5,326 nt of DNA. Origin: Cyanobacteria bacterium T3Sed10_376R1m (lineage in GTDB: Bacteria > Cyanobacteriota > Cyanobacteriia > Cyanobacteriales > Cyanobacteriaceae). The notes under the pieces were generated by a model. The model saw only the letters and a list, made by a program, of their open reading frames with translations, made no database searches and had not been told where the DNA came from. The DNA lies in the NCBI GenBank assembly GCA_003566215.1, contig PXEJ01000215.1, positions 1 to 5,326 of the forward strand. Reading direction: 5' to 3'. Numbering within the stretch: the first letter of the stretch is position 1; the number at the start of each line of letters is the position of its first letter. Both the position numbers and the translations under genes were made by a program. Positions 1 to 5,224 of this stretch are shown here, piece after piece.

Positions 1-170
1 TCACTATTCAAAGAACATCTATCCACAGGACAACTACGGCTGTTATACCAAAGTTTCCGTTCATACAACCCATGGTTCCAAACCGATTTACAAACAGCGA
101 GGTTATTTTCAATGACCTCTATCTGTTTTACCGTAGGATTTAGCTTGTAGTTAAACGTTAGATTTAGCAT
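1..170 (-). CDS. tnpB: TnpB/OrfB-type IS200/IS605 family protein, N-terminal part (cut by window edge)
   Basis: Read on the minus strand from ATG at 170-168, the frame stays open for 56 codons to the window edge. It begins MLNLTFNYKLNPTVKQIE, followed by an NNLAVCKSVWNHGLYER segment and a CPVDRCSLNS stretch. This matches the N-terminal helix-turn-helix region of TnpB-like proteins, where Y-x-L-x-P-T and a C-x-x-x-x-N-x-x-L-x-x-R pattern are typical. The family comprises RNA-guided DNA endonucleases carried by IS200/IS605/IS607 elements, with a C-terminal RuvC-like nuclease domain and zinc finger; both would lie outside the window, so intactness cannot be judged. ATG is the only sensible start, because family similarity begins at once, although no good Shine-Dalgarno precedes it. 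No TnpA (Y1 transposase) gene lies in the 420 bp upstream, so this may be a tnpB-only element, or tnpA may lie elsewhere. The family call is recognition by eye. Confidence 0.82.
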   Translation of the reverse strand, partial: MLNLTFNYKLNPTVKQIEVIENNLAVCKSVWNHGLYERKLWYNSRSCPVDRCSLNS

Positions 171-251
171 CTCAAATAGTGTTTTTTTGCTTAGGCTTAG
201 TTTAGCACAACTTTTTACACTACAGTAACTATTTATGTAAGAAATATAAAG

Positions 252-280
252 CCGTGCTAGAAGCACGGGGTTTTAAACCC
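252..280. repeat. Hairpin pair beside tnpB, candidate insertion-sequence end
   Basis: A perfect 7-bp stem with a 3-base loop, CCGTGCT-AGA-AGCACGG (252-268), abuts a second inverted repeat, GGGTTT-T-AAACCC (268-280); the two share base 268. Subterminal hairpins are recognition structures at both ends of IS200/IS605-family elements. The position, about 80 bp upstream of the tnpB start, would suit a left end. On the plus strand, a GC-rich hairpin followed by GGGG also resembles the right-end or omega-RNA-like side of such elements, so orientation is unresolved. The exact element boundary cannot be fixed from one copy. Confidence 0.5.
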
Positions 281-372
281 AATTAATTTGGATAAAATAT
301 TTATCTTCTCTCCACTAAGAAAAATCATCATTATAGTTATTTTAATTAAGATTGAGACAACTTTAAGAGCTT

Positions 373-393
373 GTAGGGTGGGCATTGCCCACC
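373..393. repeat. Dispersed cyanobacterial palindromic repeat
   Basis: The core GGTGGGC-ATT-GCCCACC (377-393) is a perfect 7-bp inverted repeat around a 3-base loop, preceded by GTAG on the left arm only. In full-length copies that I recall from cyanobacterial intergenic regions, the palindrome extends outward through matching GTAGGGT/ACCCTAC arms. Here the right arm reads ACCAG instead of ACCCTAC, so this would be a partial copy. Its function is unknown, and it is GC-rich compared with its surroundings. Confidence 0.55.
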
Positions 394-550
394 AGTTCAC
401 ACTTTGAGATAATCTTTGACGATAGAAAACTATATCATCGTTATTTCAAGTGACTATAAATAATTAGTCTCATACCAAATCCTGTTTATATAGTCACCTA
501 TAATGATCCCCATCTTTAGTGGTGAGCTACAGTGGAGCAGTTCACGATTG

Positions 551-559
551 TGATATAAT
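551..559 (+). promoter_or_regulatory. Extended -10 promoter for the DUF4335 gene
   Basis: TGATATAAT is a perfect extended -10 element: TG, one base, then TATAAT at 554-559. It would start transcription near 566, giving a leader of about 25 bases before the ATG at 592. No good -35 hexamer lies 17 bp upstream, as is often the case with extended -10 promoters. TCAC-GATT-GTGA (542-553) forms a small inverted repeat overlapping it and could be an operator, which is speculation. A second TATAAT at 499-504 is a weaker alternative without a matching -35. Confidence 0.5.
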
Positions 560-591
560 TTTTTACTTTAGCTTATTTGTAAGTTTTGCCC

Positions 592-1281
592 ATGAGTATT
601 CCCATTCAGCGTCAATATAGTTCTCCTAATTGTATTTTATCTTTACACGGTTTTAGTGATGACTCTAACCCAAAGGAAGGTGTACTTATTTTGTCGGTGT
701 TGACGGAGGCTAAATGTCGGATTGTTGGTGTTAATCAAAATTTGACGGGGGGAGTTAATTTTGTTGCTAATTTGGTAAAGGCAGTTAGTTGTTATGGTCA
801 AGGTTTACTTAGTGGTTTGACTCATTCTTGGGAAACGGCGGATGATAATGATTATGTTTTTTTACAAAAAATTCCTGAGAAGAATCGTCATCTTTTGGTT
901 TTTCAACAGAAAAAAGAAGAGGCGGAGAATCAAATTGAGATAGAGTTAACTACGGTACAGTTATTTGATTTGTTGGAAACTATTGATCAGTTTTGTGCGG
1001 ATAAATCTACGTTACCGAATTTAGAGGATAATTTAAACCCTCTTTCTCGCCGTTATCGTCAAATAGAGGTTTCTTTGGTAGAACAGTCTATTCCGGGGGT
1101 AATTGGTTTAGCTGGTTTTATGTTAAGTGCGATCGCACTTTTCCTCATCCCTACACCCGGAGAAATTAGAGATCCTAATCAAGAAATACAAACTCCTACG
1201 GATAATAATACAGAAGAAATAGTACCAGAATTACCCATTCAAATTCCCCTTGACCCAGAAAATCAAGAGAATGGAGAATAG
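592..1281 (+). CDS. DUF4335-type single-span membrane protein
   Basis: This is a 229-residue protein of unknown function. Its N-terminus (MSIPIQRQYSSPNCILSLHG) matches my memory of the cyanobacterial DUF4335 family, which opens with an R-x-Y-x-x-P-x-C-x-L-type segment; that assignment is recognition, not a search. Residues 1-165 look like a soluble domain. Residues about 168-187 (IPGVIGLAGFMLSAIALFLI) form one hydrophobic span, followed by an acidic, proline-rich tail (about 188-229) with repeated PxP and ExxP-like elements and no charge-balanced fold. No signal peptide is seen. Three positive or aromatic residues before the span (RRYR, 153-156) and the acidic tail predict a cytosolic N-terminus with the tail outside the cytosol, or in the thylakoid lumen. 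ATG at 592 is preferred over an in-frame TTG at 586, since the family motif begins just after it. The next reading frame starts 3 bp downstream, so the two are probably cotranscribed. Confidence 0.75.
   Translation: MSIPIQRQYSSPNCILSLHGFSDDSNPKEGVLILSVLTEAKCRIVGVNQNLTGGVNFVANLVKAVSCYGQGLLSGLTHSWETADDNDYVFLQKIPEKNRHLLVFQQKKEEAENQIEIELTTVQLFDLLETIDQFCADKSTLPNLEDNLNPLSRRYRQIEVSLVEQSIPGVIGLAGFMLSAIALFLIPTPGEIRDPNQEIQTPTDNNTEEIVPELPIQIPLDPENQENGE
1125..1140. repeat. Extended HIP1 palindrome (first of six HIP1 sites)
   Basis: AAGTGCGATCGCACTT is a 16-bp perfect palindrome containing the cyanobacterial HIP1 octamer GCGATCGC (1129-1136). Further octamers lie at 2081-2088, 2361-2368, 3417-3424, 4099-4106 and 4696-4703, all inside genes. 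HIP1 is known to be hugely over-represented in many cyanobacterial genomes and is linked to GATC/CGATCG methylation; it supports the taxonomic call. Here it encodes SAIAL within the membrane span. Confidence 0.9.
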
Positions 1282-1284
1282 ACA

Positions 1285-1974
1285 ATGAAAGTTATTTTAA
1301 TTAGTGGTGCTAGTCGAGGAATTGGTTTAAAAATAGCCGAACAACTATTAGAGGAAAACTATATCCTCAGTTTAGGGGTAAGAAATCCTTTAGTATTTGC
1401 CGGTAGTTCATTTGAGAATAATCCGAAGGTTTCTATCTATCCCTATGAGGCGACTGATAAGCAGTCTCCCGTTGATTGGGTAAAAGCAACTATTGCTTAA
1501 TTTGGTAAAATTGATGGGGTAATAAACTGTGCAGGGGTGCTTAAAAGGGTAAAATTTGACGATGATGATGAAAGAGAAATGGATCAAATGTGGGAAATTA
1601 ATGTTAAAGCACCTTGGCGACTTACTAGGGAGGCTTTTCCCTATCTTAAGCATTCTGGAGAAGGTCGTATAATTAATCTTGTTTCTATGTCTGGAAAACG
1701 GGTAAAGGGAACATTAGCAGGTTATTCCGTTAGCAAATTTGCTTTTTTAGCCCTTAGTCAAAGTATGCGCAATCTTGGCTGGGAAGACGGTATTCGAGTT
1801 ACGGCTATTTGTCCTAGTTTTGTTAATACGGACATGGCGGGGGGGGTTCGTGTGAACCCCAAGGATATTACACAACCTGAAGATATTGCTAAAATTGTTA
1901 GTACAGTTTTAAGTTTGCCTAATAATGCCTATGTGGGGGAAATCTTAGTTAATTTTTCTCTGGAAAAAACATAG
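1285..1974 (+). pseudogene. SDR-family oxidoreductase broken by one in-frame TAA
   Basis: Read straight through, this frame gives a 229-codon classical short-chain dehydrogenase/reductase, a normal family length. It has the dinucleotide-binding motif S7-G-A-S-R-G-I-G14, an N-x-A-G element (NCAG, 81-84), Asn106, catalytic Ser134, and Tyr147-S-V-S-Lys151 with the usual 13-residue Ser-Tyr spacing, then the PSFVNTDM segment. Codon 72 (1498-1500) is TAA, between KATIA and FGKIDG, where relatives usually carry Q, K or E. One base change (CAA, AAA or GAA to TAA) explains it, and no frameshift is needed. The 5' fragment alone (71 aa) lacks the catalytic residues. A GTG restart at 1537 would lack the nucleotide-binding site. 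GGAG at 1273-1276, 8 bases before ATG 1285, is a good ribosome site and supports coupling to the upstream gene. Substrate is unknown. The rest is undamaged, so this is either a very recent inactivation or a sequencing error. Confidence 0.85.
1839..1860 (+). repeat. G8 tract with adjoining inverted repeat inside the SDR
   Basis: Eight consecutive G (1839-1846) run into a perfect 7-bp inverted repeat GGGGTTC-GTGT-GAACCCC (1843-1860). It encodes the AGGVRVNP part of the SDR, after the conserved TDM segment. The run is unusual in this low-GC sequence and is a plausible slippage site. Confidence 0.7.
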
Positions 1975-2012
1975 TAGAATTAATTGTTTATCAACTAATA
2001 TTAAAAATTTTT

Positions 2013-3290
2013 GTGGAAGTCGAAGCATTATTACATTTAGCTCAAAAACGTAGTATCTCTGAACTAGAAATATATCACGTGCGATCGCACTCTAACCCAG
2101 TTTGTTTTGAATCCAACCACCTCAAGCAAATTGAAAGTAGTCAAGCCACAGGGGTAGCCTTAAGATTATGGAACAATGGGTGTCCCGGATTAGCAGTAGC
2201 CTATGGAGATTTTAACCCAGACGATTTAATTGACAAGGCTTTGGCTATTTCTGCTCTCAATTCCCCTGAAATTCCCCTTCTCAATGGTGGCTATCAAATC
2301 ATTGACAATCCCACCCCCCTATATCAAGAAGTAGAAGAATTAATTACCCAGGGGCGAAGTGCGATCGCACTTCTACGGGAAGAAAACCCCGAAATTCTTT
2401 GTAACCTTGACCTAGAAAAGCAAACAGAAACCACTACCCTAATTAATTCCAAAGGTTTGTATTGCCAACATACCCACACAAGCTTAAGTGCATCCATCGG
2501 AGTAGAATGGATAAGAGAAGAAGACTTCTTAGGCATCTATGACGACATTTATAGCCACGAAATCTTAGATTTGACCAAAACAATCGAAAGTATTAAGCAA
2601 AGGCTACAATGGGCAAAAAAACACAGCATCATTACTTCCCAAAAAATTCCCATACTTTTCACTCCCAATGCCGTTACGAGTCTTTGGGAAACTCTCAGTG
2701 ATGCCTTAAATGGCAAAAGAATCCTTGATAAATCTTCCCCTTGGCATGACTGCCATGGCAAAAAAGTAATTTCCCCTTGTCTTACCCTAAGTCAACAAGC
2801 CGACTTTCAACCTTACAACTGTCTCTTTGACGATGAAGGTACAGCCACCAGTAGCTACAACTTAATAGAAGCAGGAAAAATAAGTAACTATTACACCGAC
2901 AAACTCAACGCTGATAAACTCGGTATTACCAATACAGGCAATGGGTTTCGTCCCAGTCTTGGCAGTTATCCTACCCCTGAATTAATTAACTTAATAGTCA
3001 AAAATGGTTCAACAACCTTTGAAAAGTTAATTAAAAATATCGACTATGGCTTAATGGTAGATCAAATTTTAGGTAATGATGCCGACATATCAGGAGATTT
3101 TTCCCTCAACCTTGATTTAGGCTATCTTGTCCAAAAAGGAGAAATTGTCGGTAGGGTAAAAGATACTATGATTTCAGGAAATGTCTATCAAGCCCTTAAA
3201 CAAGTACAAGATTTGGGTAATGATAATAGGTGGAGCGGATCTTGTTATACTCCTTCTATGGTCATTGACTCTCTTTCTGTGACAAATTAA
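2013..3290 (+). CDS. TldE/PmbA-like subunit of the TldD/TldE metalloprotease
   Basis: This 425-residue protein is close to the usual size of TldD/PmbA proteins. It opens with the form typical of cyanobacterial PmbA homologues (LAQKR-x-ISELEIYHVRS ... LKQIESSQ ... GVALRLW-x-NGCPGLAVAYG, residues 9-65). Later landmarks are DDEGT (273-277), TGNGFRPS (308-315) and a C-terminal GDFSLNLDLGYLVQKGEIVG block (361-380). In Escherichia coli, TldD and TldE form a heterodimeric zinc protease that trims unfolded peptides, acting in microcin B17 maturation and CcdA degradation. TldD carries the HExxxH zinc site and TldE does not. I see no HExxxH here (HEILDL at 182-187 lacks the second His), so this is the TldE-type, non-metal subunit. 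No tldD is in the window. Translation probably starts at GTG 2013, as no in-frame ATG lies nearby and family similarity begins at once; there is no Shine-Dalgarno. It lies 38 bp after the broken SDR. Confidence 0.85.
   Translation: MEVEALLHLAQKRSISELEIYHVRSHSNPVCFESNHLKQIESSQATGVALRLWNNGCPGLAVAYGDFNPDDLIDKALAISALNSPEIPLLNGGYQIIDNPTPLYQEVEELITQGRSAIALLREENPEILCNLDLEKQTETTTLINSKGLYCQHTHTSLSASIGVEWIREEDFLGIYDDIYSHEILDLTKTIESIKQRLQWAKKHSIITSQKIPILFTPNAVTSLWETLSDALNGKRILDKSSPWHDCHGKKVISPCLTLSQQADFQPYNCLFDDEGTATSSYNLIEAGKISNYYTDKLNADKLGITNTGNGFRPSLGSYPTPELINLIVKNGSTTFEKLIKNIDYGLMVDQILGNDADISGDFSLNLDLGYLVQKGEIVGRVKDTMISGNVYQALKQVQDLGNDNRWSGSCYTPSMVIDSLSVTN
2356..2373. repeat. 18-bp extended HIP1 palindrome in tldE-like gene
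   Basis: GAAGTGCGATCGCACTTC is a perfect 18-bp palindrome centred on the octamer at 2361-2368. Its inner 16 bp are identical to the palindrome at 1125-1140, and it is read in the same frame, again encoding SAIAL (residues 116-120). A 12-bp version, GTGCGATCGCAC, lies at 2079-2090 in the same gene but in another frame. Confidence 0.9.
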
Positions 3291-3304
3291 CAAAATACTT
3301 TGTT
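3289..3304 (+). terminator. Weak A/T hairpin after the tldE-like gene
   Basis: AACAAA-ATAC-TTTGTT is a perfect 6-bp inverted repeat that begins inside the stop codon and is followed by GTTTTA. The stem has only one G-C pair and the U-run is short, so it would be at best a leaky terminator. It could instead be chance in A/T-rich DNA. Confidence 0.25.
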
Positions 3305-3339
3305 GTTTTATCGTATCCCTTAAAATTTTTTCATAATTA

Positions 3340-3362
3340 TCAACTATTAACTGTCAACTATT
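3340..3362. repeat. Short direct repeat upstream of ribF
   Basis: TCAACTATT occurs at 3340-3348 and again at 3354-3362, separated by AACTG. It ends seven bases before the ribF start. It resembles the degenerate AACTGTCAAC-type short tandem repeats common in cyanobacterial spacers. No FMN riboswitch is present: the whole gap is 78 bp and A/T-rich, too short for that aptamer and without its conserved GC-rich stems. Confidence 0.4.
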
Positions 3363-3368
3363 GAAATA

Positions 3369-4295
3369 GTGTCAATTATTGTAACTTCTTCTACTAAGAA
3401 TATTATCACACCAAATGCGATCGCCCTCGGTAATTTTGATGGACTACATCGGGGACATCAAAGGGTTATAAAATCTATATTTGAAACTAATAATAAAAAA
3501 ATTACCCCTACCCTAGTAACCTTTACTCCCCACCCCCAAGAATATTTTACGGGACAAAAAAAACAACTTTTAACCCCTATTACAGAAAAAGCTCAACTAT
3601 TAGAAAAAATGGGTATAAAACAATTAATATTGTTACCCTTTGATCGAGAATTAGCCACCCTAAGTTCTATTGATTTTGTTAAAAATATTTTAGTAAAACA
3701 AATTCAAGCTAAATATATTAGTATTGGTGATGATTTTCGATTTGGTTATCAAAGACAAGGAGATGCTTTAGAGTTAAAAAAACTAGCTAAAGAAGATAAT
3801 ATAAAAGTTGTTATTACTCAGGAACAACAAATTAAAATAAATGACCAATTTATACGCATAAGTAGTTCTGATATTCGTCGTGCCTTAAGTGAAGGAAATT
3901 TATCCACGGTAGAAGCAATGTTAGGTAGAAAATATACTTTAGAAGGAAAAGTTATCAAAGGGAATCAACTAGGTAGAACTATTAATTTTCCCACTGCTAA
4001 TTTAGATATAGATGCACAAAAAATTTTACCTAAAAAGGGAGTTTATGCAGTCAAAGTTTTACACCATAATGAGACATTATTAGGAGTAATGAATATTGGC
4101 GATCGCCCTACGGTTGAAGGCAAAAATACGACAGTAGAGGTACATATTTTAAACTGGCAAGGTAATCTATATCATAATATCTTAAAAGTTGAATTATTGA
4201 AGTTTTTAAGACCAGAAAAAAAATTTAATTCCCTAGATGAATTAAAAACACAAATTGCGATCGATTGTCAAACAACTCTCAATCAAAAATTTTAA
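3369..4295 (+). CDS. ribF: Bifunctional riboflavin kinase / FMN adenylyltransferase (FAD synthetase)
   Basis: RibF phosphorylates riboflavin to FMN and then adenylates FMN to FAD, in the cytosol. The 308 residues match the usual length of bacterial RibF. The N-terminal adenylyltransferase domain (about 14-180) has GNFDGLHRGH (21-30) with the HxGH nucleotide-binding signature at 27-30, TFTPHP (51-56), GDDFRFG (120-126) and ISSSDIR (164-170), the ISS-x-x-IR adenylation motif. The C-terminal kinase domain (about 185-305) shows GRTINFPTAN (202-211), GVYAV (224-228), the MNIGDRPTV segment (241-249), the likely catalytic Glu257 in VEVHI, and FLRPEKKF (279-286). Both activities therefore appear intact. 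The start is GTG at 3369; no upstream ATG fits and family similarity starts close behind, but there is no Shine-Dalgarno, so the first few residues are uncertain. No FMN riboswitch or strong promoter is seen in the 78-bp gap. The gene may be read through from tldE. No other riboflavin genes are nearby. Confidence 0.95.
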   Translation: MSIIVTSSTKNIITPNAIALGNFDGLHRGHQRVIKSIFETNNKKITPTLVTFTPHPQEYFTGQKKQLLTPITEKAQLLEKMGIKQLILLPFDRELATLSSIDFVKNILVKQIQAKYISIGDDFRFGYQRQGDALELKKLAKEDNIKVVITQEQQIKINDQFIRISSSDIRRALSEGNLSTVEAMLGRKYTLEGKVIKGNQLGRTINFPTANLDIDAQKILPKKGVYAVKVLHHNETLLGVMNIGDRPTVEGKNTTVEVHILNWQGNLYHNILKVELLKFLRPEKKFNSLDELKTQIAIDCQTTLNQKF

Positions 4296-4321
4296 GAGAA
4301 ATAGTAATTTCAAAGAATAAA

Positions 4322-4348
4322 TTATAATTAAAGTGATTTTAATTATAA
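4322..4348. repeat. Perfect 11-bp A/T inverted repeat between ribF and the SDR
   Basis: TTATAATTAAA (4322-4332), spacer GTGAT, and TTTAATTATAA (4338-4348) form an exact 11-bp inverted repeat made only of A and T. It lies 26 bp after the ribF stop and 55 bp before the next ATG. It could act as an operator-like dyad, a weak bidirectional terminator or an mRNA-end hairpin. There is no GC-rich stem and no clear U-tract, so a standard rho-independent terminator is not supported. Confidence 0.5.
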
Positions 4349-4370
4349 CTATTAACTTATAAAGGAATGT

Positions 4371-4376
4371 TATAGT
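4371..4376 (+). promoter_or_regulatory. Tentative -10 element for the second SDR
   Basis: TATAGT fits a -10 hexamer and would start transcription near 4383, leaving a leader of about 20 bases before ATG 4404. No convincing -35 lies 16-18 bp upstream. TATACT at 4390-4395 is an alternative that would give a nearly leaderless mRNA. In such A/T-rich DNA either match may be chance. Confidence 0.25.
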
Positions 4377-4403
4377 TTAAGAAAGCTATTATACTCAATT
4401 AAC

Positions 4404-5186
4404 ATGACAAACAAAACAGCATTAATTACAGGGGAATCATCAGGGATAGGAAAAGTATTTGCTCAAAAATTAGCCCAACAACAATACAATTTAGTTATCA
4501 TTGCCAGAACCCAAGAAGCCTTAGAAAATATCAAAAAAGATCTAGAACTAAAACATAAAATAAACGTTAAAGTAATCGTTAAAGATTTAACCTTACCTAA
4601 CGCCTGTCAAGATATTTACCAACAAGTAAAACAAGAAAATATAACCATTGACTTATTAATAAATAACGCTGGATTTGGCGATTATGGAGCATTTTGCGAT
4701 CGCAACTTAGAGAAACAACTAAAAATGATCCAACTAAATATTAGTGCCTTAGTAGAATTAACCTACTTATTTTTACAAGAAATGAAAGTAAAAAAAGAAG
4801 GAGCAATCATTAACGTCGGTTCCATTGCCGGGTATCAACCCTTGCCCTATCTATCAGTGTATGCCGCTACCAAAGCCTTTGTTTTATCCTTCTCCGAAGC
4901 ACTATGGGCAGAAAACAAAAAACTAGGTATTAACATCGTAGCACTATGCCCCGGTCCAACGGAATCAAACTTTGGAAAAGTAGCCGAATTTGATGCCATG
5001 ATAAACATGGGAGACTCCCTTGCCAGTGCCGATGATGTGGTCAAAGACGCTCTGATTGCCCTAAAAAAACAAAAGGCAAATACCGTCACAGGGGGCTTAG
5101 TTAATCAAATTATAGTTAATCTACCTCGTTTCTTGCCCAGAGAAATTCTTTTAAATGTAGTAGAAAATCAATTCCAAAAAAAATAG
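4404..5186 (+). CDS. Classical SDR-family oxidoreductase (DltE/COG0300 type)
   Basis: This intact 260-residue NAD(P)(H)-dependent dehydrogenase/reductase has an unknown substrate. The Rossmann fold begins at residue 5 with TALITGESSGIG: the T9-G10-x-x-x-G14-x-G16 motif, where the usual Ala after TG is Glu11, a mild departure. INNAG (86-90), Asn112, Ser140 (VGSIAGY), Tyr153-A-A-T-Lys157 and CPGPTES (182-188) complete the SDR active site with normal spacing. Arg35 in IIARTQEAL, just after the second strand, suggests a preference for NADP(H), by analogy with classical SDRs. The C-terminal segment (about 190-260) resembles DltE/YqjQ-like members, a broad group with few defined substrates. There is no signal peptide; a mildly hydrophobic stretch near 234-252 is not a clear membrane span. 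It starts at ATG 4404 without a Shine-Dalgarno, and two stops in tandem (TAG, TAA) end it. It is 108 bp from ribF, so it may have its own promoter. It is only distantly similar to the broken SDR upstream. Confidence 0.9.
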   Translation: MTNKTALITGESSGIGKVFAQKLAQQQYNLVIIARTQEALENIKKDLELKHKINVKVIVKDLTLPNACQDIYQQVKQENITIDLLINNAGFGDYGAFCDRNLEKQLKMIQLNISALVELTYLFLQEMKVKKEGAIINVGSIAGYQPLPYLSVYAATKAFVLSFSEALWAENKKLGINIVALCPGPTESNFGKVAEFDAMINMGDSLASADDVVKDALIALKKQKANTVTGGLVNQIIVNLPRFLPREILLNVVENQFQKK

Positions 5187-5196
5187 TAAATATAAT

Positions 5197-5214
5197 GGCT
5201 GAATATTTTCAGCC
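5197..5214 (-). terminator. Hairpin terminator for the converging minus-strand gene
   Basis: GGCTGAA-TATT-TTCAGCC is a perfect 7-bp stem with a 4-base loop. In minus-strand direction it is followed by a T-rich stretch that includes TTTTTTTT (complement of 5176-5183), though about 13 bases beyond the stem. In plus direction it is followed by TCACACTACC with no U-run. It sits 10 bases past the SDR stop and 10 bases past the stop of the opposing frame, the usual place for a shared terminator between converging genes. Confidence 0.5.
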
Positions 5215-5224
5215 TCACACTACC

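Larger units (their letters stand above)
171..591. other. Gene-free stretch: possible insertion-sequence end plus DUF4335 promoter region
   Basis: No plausible gene is seen on either strand here. From left to right it holds the 5' flank of the tnpB fragment (171-250), a hairpin pair (252-280), unremarkable A/T-rich DNA, a dispersed palindromic repeat (373-393), a TATAAT hexamer at 499-504, and an extended -10 promoter at 551-559. The short interval TCACC (494-498) to GGTGA (521-525) is an imperfectly supported inverted repeat with a 22-base spacer. No tRNA, riboswitch or tnpA reading frame was recognised. Confidence 0.6.

Noticed and set aside
1..150. Plus-strand open frame from the window edge to TAG at 148-150
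   Set aside because: Its residues match nothing I know, whereas the opposite strand encodes a recognisable TnpB N-terminus.
586..591. TTG start two codons upstream for the DUF4335 gene
   Set aside because: ATG at 592 is a better start and the recognised N-terminal pattern begins directly after it.
171..591. tnpA, tRNA or CRISPR array in the long gap
   Set aside because: No Y1-transposase-like frame, no cloverleaf and no regularly spaced repeats were found; the repeats present are single palindromes.
1408..1653. Minus-strand open frame across the SDR
   Set aside because: It lies opposite a clear SDR coding frame with catalytic motifs, and its product looks like an antisense shadow with no family features.
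1537..1974. Separate 145-residue gene starting at GTG 1537
   Set aside because: It is in the same frame as the 1285 start, lacks a Shine-Dalgarno and the nucleotide-binding motif, and is simply the rest of the broken SDR.
2324..2761. Two minus-strand open frames inside the tldE-like gene
   Set aside because: Both are antisense to a well-supported protein, have no ribosome sites, and their residue composition is typical of shadow frames.
3291..3368. FMN riboswitch ahead of ribF
   Set aside because: The 78-bp gap is too short and lacks the conserved GC-rich stems of that aptamer.
4847..5089. Minus-strand open frame inside the second SDR
   Set aside because: It is antisense to the conserved YxxxK and PGP region, which clearly codes on the plus strand.
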